Shown: in pieces, positions 33,196 to 43,931 of the stretch
Layout: the number at the start of each line of letters is the position of its first letter
Numbering within the stretch: the first letter of the stretch is position 1
Assembly: GCF_034427455.1 (NCBI RefSeq)
Contig: NZ_JAXQNN010000002.1
Location: forward strand, 124,001-188,000
DNA length: 64,000 nucleotides
Direction: 5' to 3'
DNA from: Jeotgalibacillus haloalkalitolerans
Lineage (GTDB): Bacteria > Bacillota > Bacilli > Bacillales > Jeotgalibacillaceae
The notes under the pieces: generated by a model
Database searches by the model: none
Told to the model about the DNA's origin: nothing
What the model saw: only the letters and a program-made list of their open reading frames with translations
Made by a program: the position numbers and the translations under genes

Positions 33196-34356
33196 ATGAA
33201 TATCCATGAGTATCAGGGAAAGGAACTCCTTAGAAAATATGGAGTAACTGTACCCCGCGGTTATGTGGCTTTCACGCCAAAAGAAGCTGTAGAAGCAGCA
33301 AAAGAACTCGGATCAGCAGTAACGGTTGTTAAAGCTCAGATCCATGCGGGTGGCCGCGGTAAAGCGGGCGGAGTAAAAATCGCGAAAAGTCTTGATGAAG
33401 TCCGTACATATGCAAAAGAATTACTTGGAAAAACACTTGTGACACATCAGACAGGTCCGGAAGGTAAGGAAATTAAGCGCTTACTTATCGAAGAGGGCTG
33501 TGACATTCAAAAAGAATATTACGTAGGGCTTGTACTTGACCGTGCAACTTCACGTATTACACTGATGGCGTCTGAAGAGGGCGGAACGGAAATTGAAGAG
33601 GTTGCTGAAGCAACACCTGAAAAAATCTTCCGCGAAACAATTGATCCGGTTGTCGGTCTGACAGCATTCCAGGCACGCCGTATCGCGTTTAACATTAACA
33701 TCCCTAAGGAAATGGTTAATAAAGCTGTGCGCTTTATGCTTGGACTTTACAAAATGTTTGTTGAAAAAGATTGTTCAATTGCTGAGATCAACCCGCTTGT
33801 TACGACTGGAGACGGAAACGTAATGGCGCTTGATGCAAAATTAAACTTTGATGCAAACGCATTGTACCGTCAAAAAGATGTAATGGAATTCCGTGACCTT
33901 GATGAAGAGGATCCAAAGGAAATCGAAGCATCTAAATATGACCTTAGCTACATTTCACTTGATGGAAACATTGGCTGTATGGTTAACGGTGCCGGTCTTG
34001 CGATGGCAACAATGGATATTATCAAGCATTATGGCGGAGACCCGGCTAACTTCCTTGACGTTGGGGGCGGCGCGACAGCTGAAAAAGTAACTGAAGCATT
34101 CAAGATTATCCTTTCAGATGAAAATGTAAAAGGTATTTTCGTTAACATTTTCGGAGGAATCATGAAGTGTGACATTATTGCTGAAGGTGTGGTTGAAGCA
34201 GCGAAACAGGTTGGTCTGAAAGTACCGCTTGTTGTGCGTCTTGAAGGAACAAACGTAGAACTGGGTAAGAAAATTCTAAATGAGTCAGATCTTGATATCG
34301 TTGCAGCAGGTACTATGGCTGACGGCGCACAAAAGATCGTGGAACTTGTAGGCTGA
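33196..34356 (+). CDS. sucC: Succinyl-CoA ligase (ADP-forming), beta subunit
   Basis: SucC forms the nucleotide-binding subunit of the TCA-cycle enzyme that converts succinyl-CoA to succinate with ATP formation. Its 386 residues start [17 protein letters not shown]. They include an ATP-grasp domain ([20 protein letters not shown]) and a C-terminal ligase domain ([41 protein letters not shown]). The ATG at 33196 follows AGGAGG; the in-frame 33178 start is not needed. sucD follows after 18 nt. Confidence 0.97.
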   Translation: MNIHEYQGKELLRKYGVTVPRGYVAFTPKEAVEAAKELGSAVTVVKAQIHAGGRGKAGGVKIAKSLDEVRTYAKELLGKTLVTHQTGPEGKEIKRLLIEEGCDIQKEYYVGLVLDRATSRITLMASEEGGTEIEEVAEATPEKIFRETIDPVVGLTAFQARRIAFNINIPKEMVNKAVRFMLGLYKMFVEKDCSIAEINPLVTTGDGNVMALDAKLNFDANALYRQKDVMEFRDLDEEDPKEIEASKYDLSYISLDGNIGCMVNGAGLAMATMDIIKHYGGDPANFLDVGGGATAEKVTEAFKIILSDENVKGIFVNIFGGIMKCDIIAEGVVEAAKQVGLKVPLVVRLEGTNVELGKKILNESDLDIVAAGTMADGAQKIVELVG

Positions 34357-34374
34357 GAAAGGCAGGGAGCATAA

Positions 34375-35277
34375 ATGAGTGTTTTTATTGATAAGAATAC
34401 AAAAGTATTAGTTCAGGGAATCACAGGCTCTACAGCCTTATTCCATACAAAACAGATGCTTGAATACGGCACACAGATCGTAGCAGGTGTAACACCTGGT
34501 AAAGGTGGCTCTGAGGTTGAAGGCGTTCCTGTATTCAATACAGTAGAAGAAGCGGTTAAAGCAACAGGTGCTAACGTATCAGTTATTTATGTACCGGCTC
34601 CATTTGCTGCTGACGCAATTCTGGAGTGTGTGGATGCAGAGCTTGATATGGCGATCTGTATTACTGAGCATATTCCGGTAGTGGATATGGTAAAGGTAAA
34701 ACGTTACATGGAAGGCAAAAAGACACGTCTTGTCGGTCCTAACTGCCCTGGTGTTATCACGCCTGACGAATGTAAAATCGGTATCATGCCTGGATATATC
34801 CATACTAAGGGACATGTCGGCGTTGTATCCCGTTCAGGGACACTGACGTATGAAGCGGTTCACCAGCTTTCACAGGAAGGCATCGGACAGTCAACTGCTG
34901 TTGGAATCGGTGGAGATCCTGTTAACGGAACAAACTTCATCGATACACTTGAAGCATTTAATAATGACCCTGAAACTGAAGCTGTTATCATGATCGGTGA
35001 AATCGGCGGTACTGCTGAAGAAGAAGCTGCAGAGTGGGTTAAAGCAAACATGAAAAAGCCTGTAGTCGGTTTCATTGGCGGTGCGACTGCGCCTCCAGGA
35101 AAACGTATGGGCCACGCGGGTGCAATTATTTCAGGCGGTAAAGGTACTGCTGAAGAAAAGATCCGTGTGATGAATGAGTGTGGTATCGCTGTTGCAGAAA
35201 CACCATCTGTAATGGGAGAGACACTAATCAAAGTATTAAAAGAAAAGGGTTTATACGATAAGTGCAAAACGCACTAA
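34375..35277 (+). CDS. sucD: Succinyl-CoA ligase (ADP-forming), alpha subunit
   Basis: The alpha subunit binds CoA and carries the phosphorylated histidine. Its 300 residues contain the N-terminal Rossmann fold ([16 protein letters not shown]), [21 protein letters not shown] and the active-site His in [11 protein letters not shown] (near residue 246). It is co-transcribed with sucC and ends at a strong terminator. Confidence 0.98.
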   Translation: MSVFIDKNTKVLVQGITGSTALFHTKQMLEYGTQIVAGVTPGKGGSEVEGVPVFNTVEEAVKATGANVSVIYVPAPFAADAILECVDAELDMAICITEHIPVVDMVKVKRYMEGKKTRLVGPNCPGVITPDECKIGIMPGYIHTKGHVGVVSRSGTLTYEAVHQLSQEGIGQSTAVGIGGDPVNGTNFIDTLEAFNNDPETEAVIMIGEIGGTAEEEAAEWVKANMKKPVVGFIGGATAPPGKRMGHAGAIISGGKGTAEEKIRVMNECGIAVAETPSVMGETLIKVLKEKGLYDKCKTH

Positions 35278-35288
35278 GTGAAAATGAT

Positions 35289-35317
35289 GAGCTGTCTGTG
35301 TTCAGGCAGCTCTTTTT
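35289..35317 (+). terminator. Terminator after sucCD
   Basis: A 10-bp stem with one T-G pair (35289-35298 with 35303-35312), a TGTT loop and five Ts. Confidence 0.88.
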
Positions 35318-35343
35318 CTACTTTAAATAGAAGGAGATAAAAG

Positions 35344-36210
35344 ATGATCATTGAACAACGCGATCAGAAACTGCTTTATTTGCATTATATGAATGTTTTA
35401 ACCAATAAACAGCTTCTGCTATGGCTCCGGGCTGATCCGTTTCTTGAGAGACCTCTGAGCAGCCCTCCGCCATCTATTAAACTCACACCTCATCAAAATC
35501 ATAAGCTCACCTCTTACATCTCTGCAACAACTCAAAATGAAATCTTCTCCCACATGACAGCAGCCTATACATCCTATATTACGATTTTTCATGAGCTTTA
35601 TCCGGAGCCATTACGGGAGATATATGATCCCCCGGTTTTATTATATACAAAAGGTAATACTGAATACCTTGCAGTACCGAACCAGCTGGCCGTGATCGGA
35701 TCCAGAAAAGCTGATCTATACACCAGAACCGTTTTGCAATCCATCATACCTGAGCTGCTAAGTAAAGACATTGGAATTATCAGCGGAATGGCAAAAGGTG
35801 CTGATGGAATCGCACATGAAATCGCTCTCCACGGCAGAACAATCGGTGTCACAGGGAGTGGTTTTCAGCATCAGTATCCGGCTTCAAATCACACGCTATA
35901 CCGTCAAATGGAGCACTCGCAGCTTCTTATTTCAGAATACCCTCCATATGTAAAACCACAAAAACATCATTTCCCCATGAGAAACAGAATTATAGCAGGC
36001 TGTTCAAGAGGTCTTTTAATCACTCAGGCTGAAGCAAAAAGCGGTACGATGATAACGGTGGACAGGGCGCTTGAAGAAGGAAGAGATGTATTTGCAGTAC
36101 CTGGTCCGGCTGGACATCCATTGAGCGAGGGAACCAATTTGCTGATCGGTCAGGGTGCAAGGTGTACTGTATGTGCGGCTGACATATTAAATGAATGGAA
36201 CCTTATCTAA
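35344..36210 (+). CDS. dprA: DNA processing protein DprA (Smf)
   Basis: DprA loads RecA on incoming single-stranded DNA during natural transformation. Its 288 residues have a divergent N-terminal SAM-like region (1-80) and the Rossmann-like domain with AVIGSRKADLYT, IISGMAKGADGIAHEIAL, FPMRNRIIAGCSRG and EAKSGTMITVDRALEEGRDVFAVPG. The usual C-terminal winged helix is absent, as in B. subtilis DprA. AGAAGGAG precedes the ATG. The order sucCD-dprA-topA is the standard one. Confidence 0.96.
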   Translation: MIIEQRDQKLLYLHYMNVLTNKQLLLWLRADPFLERPLSSPPPSIKLTPHQNHKLTSYISATTQNEIFSHMTAAYTSYITIFHELYPEPLREIYDPPVLLYTKGNTEYLAVPNQLAVIGSRKADLYTRTVLQSIIPELLSKDIGIISGMAKGADGIAHEIALHGRTIGVTGSGFQHQYPASNHTLYRQMEHSQLLISEYPPYVKPQKHHFPMRNRIIAGCSRGLLITQAEAKSGTMITVDRALEEGRDVFAVPGPAGHPLSEGTNLLIGQGARCTVCAADILNEWNLI

Positions 36211-36384
36211 ATGCAACCGCTTAAGTGATGGCGAAACGGTGAAAAAGCGATAGTTGAAACCTGTATATCATTTTTTGAAAATGAAAAATGAAAATAAAAA
36301 AGTTGCATTTTAAAAAAATATGGTTTACATTGTGTCTCAGACCGTAAAATGCACATAAGAAGAGATTTTTTCGATTTCTTTAGC

Positions 36385-36398
36385 TGAAACCGTTATCA
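36385..36398. promoter_or_regulatory. CcpA cre site candidate upstream of topA
   Basis: TGAAACCGTTATCA satisfies all positions of TGWNANCGNTNWCA. It is about 96 bp upstream of the topA -35, where CcpA could activate or affect another, unseen promoter. Confidence 0.5.
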
Positions 36399-36493
36399 AA
36401 ATGAATACAGCACGCATTTCAGTAAAATAGCTTTAAAATTGAATATCCTGCATTAATACGCAATTGTTTAACAGTAAAATGATTAAAAAATAA

Positions 36494-36523
36494 TTGACAA
36501 ATGGAAAATGTTGCACATATAGT
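36494..36523 (+). promoter_or_regulatory. Promoter for topA
   Basis: TTGACA (36494-36499), 18-bp spacer and TATAGT (36518-36523) lie about 40 nt before the start codon. Confidence 0.8.
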
Positions 36524-36565
36524 TACGCATAAGAAGGTTAAGTAAACCTCCAGGGAGGATTAAGA

Positions 36566-38647
36566 ATGGCAGATTTTTTAGTAATTGTTGAATCACCCGC
36601 CAAAGCTAAAACGATTGAGCGGTATTTAGGAAAAAAGTATAAAGTAAAAGCATCTATGGGACATGTAAGAGACCTCCCTAAAAGCCAAATGGGTGTAGAT
36701 GTTGAAAAGGAATTCGAACCGAAATATATTACGATCAGAGGTAAAGGTCCAGTACTGAAAGAACTTAAAACAGCAGCTAAAAAAGCAAAACGCGTTTTTC
36801 TCGCAGCTGACCCCGACAGAGAAGGGGAAGCAATCGCGTGGCATTTAGCACACAGTCTTGATCTTGATCTGGATTCAGAGTGCCGGGTCGTATTTAATGA
36901 AATTACAAAAGACGCAATCAAAGAATCCTTTAAGCATCCGCGAAAAATTGATATGGACCGTGTGGACGCTCAGCAGGCCAGAAGAATACTTGACCGCCTC
37001 GTAGGTTACAATATCAGTCCGATTTTATGGAAAAAGGTTAAAAAAGGACTCAGCGCCGGCAGAGTACAATCTGTCGCTGTTAGACTGATTATTGACCGTG
37101 AAAATGAAATCAAAAACTTCCAGCCTGAAGAATACTGGACGATTGATGGTCAGTTTAAAAAAGGCACCAAGGACTTCCAGGCTTCATTTTATGGTTTAAA
37201 TGGTAAAAAGAAAAAGCTTGAAAATGAAGCAGATGTCAAAGAAGTGTTAAGTCAGATGAAGGGGAAAAAGTTTGAAGTTCAAAATGTGACAAAGAAAGAA
37301 CGCAAACGAAATCCTGCTCCATCATTTATTACTTCATCCCTTCAGCAGGAAGCTGCCAGAAAGTTAAACTTCAGAGCAAGAAAAACAATGATGCTTGCAC
37401 AGCAGCTGTATGAAGGGATTGATCTTGGTAAAAAAGAAGGCACAGTCGGTCTGATCACCTATATGAGAACAGACTCCACCCGTGTGTCAGATGTTGCGAA
37501 AACTGAAGCAGCAAATGTAATTGAGGAGCAGTACGGTAAAGAGTTTCTGGCATCAGATACGCCGAAAGCTGCGAAGAAAAACAGCAATGCGCAGGATGCC
37601 CATGAAGCAATCCGTCCAACAAGTGCACTCAGAACACCTCTTTCAGTCAAACAATATCTGAGCAGAGATCAGTACAGACTTTATAAACTTGTCTGGGAAA
37701 GATTTGTTGCCAGCCAGATGGCACCTGCAGTCATGGATACAATGAGTGTTGATCTGATGAATGGTGATGTGCAATTCAGAGCAAGCGGTTCAAAAGTTAA
37801 ATTCTCAGGGTTTATGAAAGTGTACATCGAAGGCAGTGATGACAAGTCAGATGATAAAGAGAATTATTTACCTGATTTAAAAGAAGGTGAAACAGTATCT
37901 TCTGATGAAATTGAACCAAAACAGCACTTTACTCAGCCGCCGCCGAGATATACTGAAGCGAGACTGGTAAAAACACTTGAAGAGCTTGGGATAGGGAGAC
38001 CTTCCACTTATGCTCCTACACTGGATACGATTCAAAAAAGAGGATACGTTTCTTTAGATAATAAACGCTTTGTCCCAACTGAACTGGGTGAAATTGTACT
38101 TGAACTGATCGTTGAGTTCTTCCCTGAAATTATTGATGTGGAATTCACAGCAAAAATGGAGAAAGAGCTTGATGATGTAGAAGAAGGTCAGATACAATGG
38201 GTAAAGATCATCGATGAATTTTATAAAGACTTTGAAGGACACCTTGAAAAAGCCGAGCAGGAAATGGAAAAGGTTGAAATCAAAGATGAATACGCCGGTG
38301 AAGACTGTGAAGAATGCGGGAATGCAATGGTGATTAAAATGGGACGTTATGGACGTTTCATGGCCTGCAGTAATTTCCCGGATTGCAGAAACACGAAACC
38401 GATCGTAAAAGAAATCGGTGTGAAATGCCCGACATGTAAAGAAGGAAATGTCATTGAGCGTAAAAGTAAGAAAAACCGCATATTCTATGGCTGTGACCGT
38501 TATCCGGAATGTGAATATCTCTCATGGGATAAACCGGTTGACAGACAGTGTCCGAAGTGTGACACAACATTAATTGAGAAGAAACTTAAAAAGGGCAATC
38601 AGATTCAGTGCCCGAACTGTGATTATAAAGAAGAACAGCAGGTATAA
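36566..38647 (+). CDS. topA: DNA topoisomerase I
   Basis: TopA relaxes negative supercoils. Its 693 residues have an N-terminal Toprim domain ([34 protein letters not shown]), and the catalytic Tyr in [14 protein letters not shown] near residue 300. Three C-terminal Cys4 zinc modules follow: CEECGNA...CSNFPDC, CPTCKEG...CDRYPEC and CPKCDTT...CPNC, from about residue 580 on. The start follows AGGGAGGA. trmFO follows after a terminator-like stem. Confidence 0.98.
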   Translation: MADFLVIVESPAKAKTIERYLGKKYKVKASMGHVRDLPKSQMGVDVEKEFEPKYITIRGKGPVLKELKTAAKKAKRVFLAADPDREGEAIAWHLAHSLDLDLDSECRVVFNEITKDAIKESFKHPRKIDMDRVDAQQARRILDRLVGYNISPILWKKVKKGLSAGRVQSVAVRLIIDRENEIKNFQPEEYWTIDGQFKKGTKDFQASFYGLNGKKKKLENEADVKEVLSQMKGKKFEVQNVTKKERKRNPAPSFITSSLQQEAARKLNFRARKTMMLAQQLYEGIDLGKKEGTVGLITYMRTDSTRVSDVAKTEAANVIEEQYGKEFLASDTPKAAKKNSNAQDAHEAIRPTSALRTPLSVKQYLSRDQYRLYKLVWERFVASQMAPAVMDTMSVDLMNGDVQFRASGSKVKFSGFMKVYIEGSDDKSDDKENYLPDLKEGETVSSDEIEPKQHFTQPPPRYTEARLVKTLEELGIGRPSTYAPTLDTIQKRGYVSLDNKRFVPTELGEIVLELIVEFFPEIIDVEFTAKMEKELDDVEEGQIQWVKIIDEFYKDFEGHLEKAEQEMEKVEIKDEYAGEDCEECGNAMVIKMGRYGRFMACSNFPDCRNTKPIVKEIGVKCPTCKEGNVIERKSKKNRIFYGCDRYPECEYLSWDKPVDRQCPKCDTTLIEKKLKKGNQIQCPNCDYKEEQQV

Positions 38648-38652
38648 TTGGT

Positions 38653-38683
38653 CCTGGCGGTTTTCTCCGCCAGGCTCTTTCTT
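38653..38683 (+). terminator. Terminator-like stem after topA
   Basis: CCTGGCGG (38653-38660) pairs perfectly with CCGCCAGG (38667-38674) around six nucleotides, then CTCTTTCTT. The imperfect T run suggests partial termination before trmFO. Confidence 0.7.
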
Positions 38684-38710
38684 GTGATTTTTCTGAATGG
38701 AGGAATTAAC

Positions 38711-40015
38711 ATGACACAAAGTGTAAATGTAATTGGAGCAGGACTAGCGGGAAGTGAAGCTGCATGGCAGATTGCTGAAAGAGGAATTCCGGTTAACCTT
38801 TATGAGATGAGACCTGTGAGACAGACACCTGCTCACCATACGGATAAATTTGCTGAGCTCGTATGCAGTAACTCTCTTCGAGCTAACAGCCTGACTAATG
38901 CTGTCGGTGTATTAAAAGAAGAAATGCGTACACTTGATTCAGTTATTATTTCAGCAGCAGATGCAAGCTCTGTTCCTGCAGGTGGCGCGCTGGCAGTAGA
39001 CCGTCATGAGTTTGCCGGCTACGTAACAGAAAAGGTGAAGAATCATCCGAATGTAACAGTGTACTCAGAGGAGATCACTGAGATTCCGGAAGGCCCAACC
39101 ATTATTGCAACAGGCCCCCTTACGACTGAAGGGCTTGCTGAAAGCATTAAAAAAATGACTGGGGAAGAGTATCTTTATTTCTATGATGCAGCTGCACCGA
39201 TTTTAGAAAAAGACAGTATCGACATGGATAAGGTGTATTTGAAATCCCGCTATGATAAAGGGGAAGCGGCATACCTGAACTGCCCTATGACAGAAGAAGA
39301 ATTCAACCGGTTCTATGATGCACTGATTGAAGCGGAAGTCGTTCCGCTGAAAGAATTTGAAAAAGAAATCTATTTTGAAGGGTGTATGCCGGTTGAAGTC
39401 ATGGCTGCCCGCGGAAGAAAGACATTGCTGTTCGGACCAATGAAGCCGGTGGGACTTGAAGATCCTAAGACAGGAAAACGTCCATACGCAGTTGTACAAT
39501 TGAGACAGGATGATGCTGCAGGTACGCTTTATAATATTGTCGGTTTCCAGACACATCTTAAGTGGGGACCGCAAAAAGAGGTTGTCCGGATGATTCCAGG
39601 TCTTGAAAATGCAGAGATCGTACGATATGGTGTGATGCATAGAAATACATTTATTAATTCACCAAGCGTTCTGAAATCCACCTATCAGCTAAAAGCAAGA
39701 GAAGATCTTTTCTTTGCCGGTCAAATGACAGGTGTTGAAGGTTATGTAGAGTCAGCGGCGAGTGGTCTGGTAGCAGGTATTAATGCTGCACGTCTTGTGA
39801 AAGGTGAAGAACCGCTGTTATTCCCTGCAGAAACTGCAATGGGAAGCATGGCCCGTTATATCACCCAGGCAGACACGAAAAACTTCCAGCCGATGAATGC
39901 AAATTTTGGGTTATTTCCTGACCTTGGAGAAAGAATCAAAAACAAGAAGGAGCGCGCTGAGAAACACGCTGAACGCGCAATCGAAACAATTCAGAACTTT
40001 GTGAAAAAAGTGTAA
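38711..40015 (+). CDS. trmFO: Methylenetetrahydrofolate-tRNA-(uracil-5-)-methyltransferase
   Basis: TrmFO makes m5U54 in tRNA using methylene-THF and FADH2. From the ATG at 38711, behind GGAGGA, it is 434 residues, as usual. The FAD loop [14 protein letters not shown] opens the protein, and [15 protein letters not shown] and [15 protein letters not shown] contain the conserved cysteines. In-frame sequence upstream to 38648 overlaps the terminator stem and is not conserved. It was formerly called gid. Confidence 0.97.
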   Translation: MTQSVNVIGAGLAGSEAAWQIAERGIPVNLYEMRPVRQTPAHHTDKFAELVCSNSLRANSLTNAVGVLKEEMRTLDSVIISAADASSVPAGGALAVDRHEFAGYVTEKVKNHPNVTVYSEEITEIPEGPTIIATGPLTTEGLAESIKKMTGEEYLYFYDAAAPILEKDSIDMDKVYLKSRYDKGEAAYLNCPMTEEEFNRFYDALIEAEVVPLKEFEKEIYFEGCMPVEVMAARGRKTLLFGPMKPVGLEDPKTGKRPYAVVQLRQDDAAGTLYNIVGFQTHLKWGPQKEVVRMIPGLENAEIVRYGVMHRNTFINSPSVLKSTYQLKAREDLFFAGQMTGVEGYVESAASGLVAGINAARLVKGEEPLLFPAETAMGSMARYITQADTKNFQPMNANFGLFPDLGERIKNKKERAEKHAERAIETIQNFVKKV

Positions 40016-40024
40016 TATTAATTG

Positions 40025-40063
40025 CAAAAGCCTCTAAATCATGATAAGATTTAGAGGCTTTTG
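40025..40063 (+). terminator. Terminator/attenuator between trmFO and xerC
   Basis: A perfect 16-bp stem (40025-40040 with 40048-40063) with a 7-nt loop. The 3' arm ends TTTTG and runs directly into the xerC ribosome site TGAGGTG, so the hairpin may also affect xerC translation. Confidence 0.85.
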
Positions 40064-40075
40064 TGAGGTGAAAAA

Positions 40076-40972
40076 ATGATTCAATATTCTGATGAAGCGA
40101 AACATTCTTTTATTCAATTTTTACAAACTGAAAAGAATTACTCATCTTTGACTGTAGAGCATTACATTCATGACCTGGATCATTTTTTTGAGTTCCTGAA
40201 CCGTGAAGGTGTAGGGCATATTAATGAAACGGACGATCTGCTCGCGAGGGGATATCTGGTCAGTTTGCATGAACAGTCTTATTCTCGTGCATCTGTATCA
40301 CGTAAGATCTCGAGCCTGAAAACTTTTTTCAGCTATTTAAATAGAGAGAACCCGGCATTTATTAATCCGATGTCTTATGTGATCCATCCAAAAAAAGAAG
40401 GCAGGCTGCCTCATTTTTTTTATGAGAATGAAATGGAGCAGCTTTTTTTAGCGTGCAATGGAGAGGATTCTCTGTCTAAAAGGAATAAAGCACTGCTTGA
40501 ATTACTTTATGCGACCGGTATCCGTGTATCTGAATGCACAGGTATTCAATTGAAGGATCTCGATCTTTCAATAGGTACGGTATTGATCAAGGGAAAAGGC
40601 AGTAAAGAGAGGTATGTTCCATTTGGACATTTTGCTGAAAAAGCATTAAGGGACTACATTGATCACGCAAGAGCAGACCTCATGAAAGATCATCATCATT
40701 TCTTATTTGTGAATCATAGAGGGAGTCCGCTTACTTCAAGAGGGGTCCGGCATATATTAACTAAACTTGTTGAGCAGACCGCCCTGACGCATTCTATTCA
40801 TCCGCACATGCTCAGACATACTTTCGCAACGCATATGTTAAACAGCGGAGCGGATCTTAGAACTGTGCAGGAACTGCTTGGTCATGCGCATTTGTCTTCA
40901 ACCCAACTATATACGCATGTAACAAAAGAACATTTAAAAAATACTTATCAATCATTTCATCCGAGAGCCTAA
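40076..40972 (+). CDS. xerC: Tyrosine recombinase XerC (CodV)
   Basis: XerC resolves chromosome dimers at dif together with XerD. Its 298 residues have an N-terminal SAM-like core-binding domain (about 1-95) and a catalytic domain with Arg150, Lys174, His244-x-x-Arg247, His270 and nucleophile Tyr279 ([11 protein letters not shown]). The position before hslVU-codY is the codVWXY arrangement of B. subtilis, so this is the housekeeping recombinase and not the prophage integrase. Confidence 0.97.
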   Translation: MIQYSDEAKHSFIQFLQTEKNYSSLTVEHYIHDLDHFFEFLNREGVGHINETDDLLARGYLVSLHEQSYSRASVSRKISSLKTFFSYLNRENPAFINPMSYVIHPKKEGRLPHFFYENEMEQLFLACNGEDSLSKRNKALLELLYATGIRVSECTGIQLKDLDLSIGTVLIKGKGSKERYVPFGHFAEKALRDYIDHARADLMKDHHHFLFVNHRGSPLTSRGVRHILTKLVEQTALTHSIHPHMLRHTFATHMLNSGADLRTVQELLGHAHLSSTQLYTHVTKEHLKNTYQSFHPRA

Positions 40973-40991
40973 ATCAGAGAGAAGGGTGTTT

Positions 40992-41534
40992 ATGGAACAA
41001 TTTCATGCAACAACGATATTTGCGATTAAACATAAAGATGGCGCTGCGATGGCCGGAGATGGTCAGGTGACAGTTGGAAATGCAGTAATCATGAAGAATA
41101 CTGCAAGGAAGGTAAGGAAAATTTTCAATGGTCAGGTAATTGCCGGATTTGCCGGTTCAGTGGCTGATGCATTCACATTGTTTGAAATGTTTGAAGGAAA
41201 ACTGCAGGAGTATAACGGCAACCTTCAGAGAGCAGCAGTGGAAGTTGCGAAACAATGGAGAAGTGATAAGGTTCTCAGACGTCTTGAAGCCTTGCTGATT
41301 GTGATGAATAAAGATGGTTTGCTTCTTATTTCAGGTACCGGGGAAGTAATTGAACCGGATGATGGAATTCTTGCGATCGGGTCTGGCGGAAATTATGCAC
41401 TTTCAGCCGGCAGAGCGTTAATGCAGCACGCCGGGGCACATATGACTGCTAAAGAGATTGCAAGTGCTTCTCTTCAGACAGCTGCTGATATTTGTGTATA
41501 CACGAACCATAATATTATTGTTGAAGAGCTTTAA
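40992..41534 (+). CDS. hslV: ATP-dependent protease peptidase subunit HslV (ClpQ)
   Basis: HslV forms the double-ring peptidase that works with HslU. From the ATG at 40992 it is 180 residues. The core starts [35 protein letters not shown] is also conserved. The N-terminus is [11 protein letters not shown]. subtilis ClpQ has been described as using an N-terminal Ser from its MSSFHATTIF start. Here no Ser is available, so Thr of HA-TTIF after propeptide removal is the likely nucleophile. hslU follows after 12 nt. Confidence 0.95.
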   Translation: MEQFHATTIFAIKHKDGAAMAGDGQVTVGNAVIMKNTARKVRKIFNGQVIAGFAGSVADAFTLFEMFEGKLQEYNGNLQRAAVEVAKQWRSDKVLRRLEALLIVMNKDGLLLISGTGEVIEPDDGILAIGSGGNYALSAGRALMQHAGAHMTAKEIASASLQTAADICVYTNHNIIVEEL

Positions 41535-41546
41535 GGAGGCGGTCGA

Positions 41547-42959
41547 ATGAGACAGTCAACAGAATTAACACCAAAACAGATTGTTGAAAAGCTTGACCAG
41601 TATATTGTAGGTCAGCGTGATGCCAAAAGAGCGGTTGCTGTAGCGCTGAGAAACCGTTACAGAAGAAACCTGCTTGATGAATCGATGAGAAATGAAATCA
41701 TTCCTAAAAATATTCTGATGATGGGTCCGACAGGTGTTGGTAAGACAGAGATTGCACGAAGAATTGCCAAGCTTGTCGGTGCACCGTTTATTAAAGTGGA
41801 AGCAACCAAATTTACAGAAGTCGGGTATGTCGGCAGGGACGTTGAATCAATGGTCCGTGATCTGATGGAGACTGCAGTCAGAATCGTTAAAGAAGAAAAA
41901 ATGGAATCAGTTCAGGGGAAAGCAGAAGAAAATGCAAACAAGAGACTTGTGAAACTGATTGTTCCTTCTGCTAAGAAAACTCAAAGTTTTAAAAATCCTT
42001 TTGAGATGATGTTTGGCGGAAATGAACAGAATCAGGAGTCTCAGTCTGAATCACAGGAAGACGAGTCTTCACTCAGAGAAAAGCGCAGAGAAATTGCCCA
42101 GAAATTAAAGGCCGGTGAGCTTGAAGACCGGATTGTAACGGTTGAAGTAGATGAAAGTCAGTCAGCTTCCATGTTTGATATGCTCCAGGGATCAGGGATG
42201 GAGCAGATGGGGATGAACTTTCAGGACGCGCTAAGTAATATGATGCCTAAAAAGAAAAAGAAGCGCAAACTGTCAGTTAAAGACGCCAGGAAAGTTCTGA
42301 CGCATGATGAAGCACAAAAGCTGATTGATATGGATGAGGTATCGCAGGAAGCACTTTACCGTGCAGAACAGACGGGTATCATTTTTATCGATGAAATCGA
42401 TAAAATCGCTTCAAAATCATCAGGCTCAAGTTCTCAGGACGTCTCAAGAGAAGGTGTTCAAAGAGATATTCTACCAATTGTGGAGGGATCAACTGTCAGT
42501 ACAAAATATGGGCCTGTCAAAACAGACCATGTACTTTTTGTAGCTGCAGGTGCATTCCATACAGCCAAGCCTTCGGATCTGATACCTGAACTTCAGGGAA
42601 GATTCCCGATTCGTGTTGAACTGCAAAAGCTTGCTGTTGAAGACTTTGTAAGGATTTTAACAGAACCGGATCATGCATTATTGAAGCAGTATACTGCACT
42701 GATGGCAACTGAAGGAATAGAAGTTGACTTTACTGAAGATGCTGTAAGAAGGCTCGCTGAAATCGCATATCAGGTCAATCAGGAAACTGATAATATTGGG
42801 GCCAGAAGACTGCACACCATTATGGAAAAGCTGCTAGAGGATTTATCCTTTGAAGCTTCTGATATTGCGCTTGGGACAATCTCAATTACACCGGCATATG
42901 TCGATGAAAAATTAGGCAAGATCGCAGGTAATAGAGATTTAAGTGAGTTCATCTTATAA
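41547..42959 (+). CDS. hslU: ATP-dependent protease ATPase subunit HslU (ClpY)
   Basis: HslU is the AAA+ unfoldase of the HslUV protease. Its 470 residues have Walker [10 protein letters not shown] (60-68) and the pore-loop GYVGRDVE. An inserted I domain (about 110-245, ending in a Lys/Arg-rich [10 protein letters not shown] stretch), Walker [12 protein letters not shown] and the C-terminal EFIL tail that docks into HslV follow. AAGGAGG precedes the ATG. The order xerC-hslV-hslU-codY is conserved. Confidence 0.97.
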   Translation: MRQSTELTPKQIVEKLDQYIVGQRDAKRAVAVALRNRYRRNLLDESMRNEIIPKNILMMGPTGVGKTEIARRIAKLVGAPFIKVEATKFTEVGYVGRDVESMVRDLMETAVRIVKEEKMESVQGKAEENANKRLVKLIVPSAKKTQSFKNPFEMMFGGNEQNQESQSESQEDESSLREKRREIAQKLKAGELEDRIVTVEVDESQSASMFDMLQGSGMEQMGMNFQDALSNMMPKKKKKRKLSVKDARKVLTHDEAQKLIDMDEVSQEALYRAEQTGIIFIDEIDKIASKSSGSSSQDVSREGVQRDILPIVEGSTVSTKYGPVKTDHVLFVAAGAFHTAKPSDLIPELQGRFPIRVELQKLAVEDFVRILTEPDHALLKQYTALMATEGIEVDFTEDAVRRLAEIAYQVNQETDNIGARRLHTIMEKLLEDLSFEASDIALGTISITPAYVDEKLGKIAGNRDLSEFIL

Positions 42960-43029
42960 ATGTTTTGAGATTTTTGATTAAGGGAAAGATGATAAGAAAA
43001 AATAGATAATCGCAGGAGGAATTCAGGAT

Positions 43030-43809
43030 ATGAATTTACTAGGAAAAACAAGAGAAATTAACTCGATGCTGCAACAATCAGCCGGTAAACCGGTAAACTT
43101 TAAGGAAATGGCTGAAACACTGAGCGGTGTGATTGAAGCAAACGTATTTATTTTAAGCAGAAAAGGTAAACTGTTAGGGTTTGCTGTTAACCAGCAGATT
43201 GAAAATGAGCGTATGAAGCAAATGCTTGAAGACCGTCAATTCCCTGAACAGTACACAAAAAATCTGTTTAACATTACGGAGACATCACCAAACCTTGATA
43301 TTGACAGTGAATACACTGCATTCCCGGTTGAAAATAAAGACCTTTTCGCTAAAGGACTTACAACAATCGTTCCGATTATTGGAGGCGGAGACCGTCTTGG
43401 TACTTTGATTCTTGCACGTGTTGAGCAGACGTTTGAAGATGACGATCTGATTCTTGGAGAATATGGTGCTACAGTAGTTGGAATGGAAATTCTGCGTGAA
43501 AAAGCGGATGAAATCGAAGAAGAAGCAAGAAGCAAAGCAGTTGTTCAAATGGCGATCAGTTCACTTTCTTACAGTGAACTTGAAGCAATTGAACATATCT
43601 TTGAAGAGCTTGATGGGAAAGAAGGATTACTTGTCGCTTCTAAAATTGCAGACCGCGTTGGAATTACACGCTCAGTAATTGTTAATGCACTGAGAAAGCT
43701 TGAAAGTGCCGGTGTAATTGAATCCCGATCACTGGGAATGAAAGGTACTTATATTAAAGTATTAAATGATAAATTCCTGCTTGAACTTGAAAATCTGAAA
43801 AGAAACTAA
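43030..43809 (+). CDS. codY: GTP-sensing pleiotropic repressor CodY
   Basis: CodY represses nutrient-limitation genes when loaded with branched-chain amino acids and GTP. Its 259 residues have an N-terminal GAF domain (about 1-155) and a C-terminal winged helix-turn-helix ([41 protein letters not shown] in part, about 200-245). GCAGGAGG precedes the start. In B. subtilis, CodY acts on the fla/che promoter downstream; I did not find a clear CodY box before flgB here. Confidence 0.97.
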   Translation: MNLLGKTREINSMLQQSAGKPVNFKEMAETLSGVIEANVFILSRKGKLLGFAVNQQIENERMKQMLEDRQFPEQYTKNLFNITETSPNLDIDSEYTAFPVENKDLFAKGLTTIVPIIGGGDRLGTLILARVEQTFEDDDLILGEYGATVVGMEILREKADEIEEEARSKAVVQMAISSLSYSELEAIEHIFEELDGKEGLLVASKIADRVGITRSVIVNALRKLESAGVIESRSLGMKGTYIKVLNDKFLLELENLKRN

Positions 43810-43812
43810 TAC

Positions 43813-43839
43813 AAAAGCCGGCGGATCCGCCGGCTTTTT
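43813..43839 (+). terminator. Terminator after codY
   Basis: A 12-bp stem (43813-43824 with 43827-43838) around a two-base centre, ending in five Ts. The palindrome is nearly perfect, so it may be bidirectional. Confidence 0.9.
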
Positions 43840-43902
43840 CTTTTGAAAGCACATCATAAATTTACATAAATCGGTTGAGAAATTTACATGTATCAGGATT
43901 AG

Positions 43903-43931
43903 GACAGCAGAAAAATCTGCTGTCTTTTTTT
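43903..43931 (+). terminator. Second terminator, with no gene between it and the first
   Basis: A 9-bp stem (43903-43911 with 43916-43924), AAAA loop and eight Ts. It lies about 65 nt after the codY terminator with no coding frame between them. It may back up the first terminator or end a short RNA. Confidence 0.85.

Larger units (their letters stand above)
36211..36565. promoter_or_regulatory. Long A+T-rich gap before topA
   Basis: No coding frame longer than about 12 codons with a ribosome site is seen. The gap holds an inverted repeat TGCATTTTA / TAAAATGCA (36304-36312 and 36345-36353), a cre-consensus match (36385-36398), a perfect TTGACA promoter at 36494 and the AGGGAGG of topA. No terminator with a proper T run follows dprA, so read-through into topA is possible. 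Confidence 0.6.

Noticed and set aside
40076-40972. Tyrosine recombinase as a prophage integrase
   Set aside because: Its place before hslVU-codY and its sequence identify it as housekeeping XerC.
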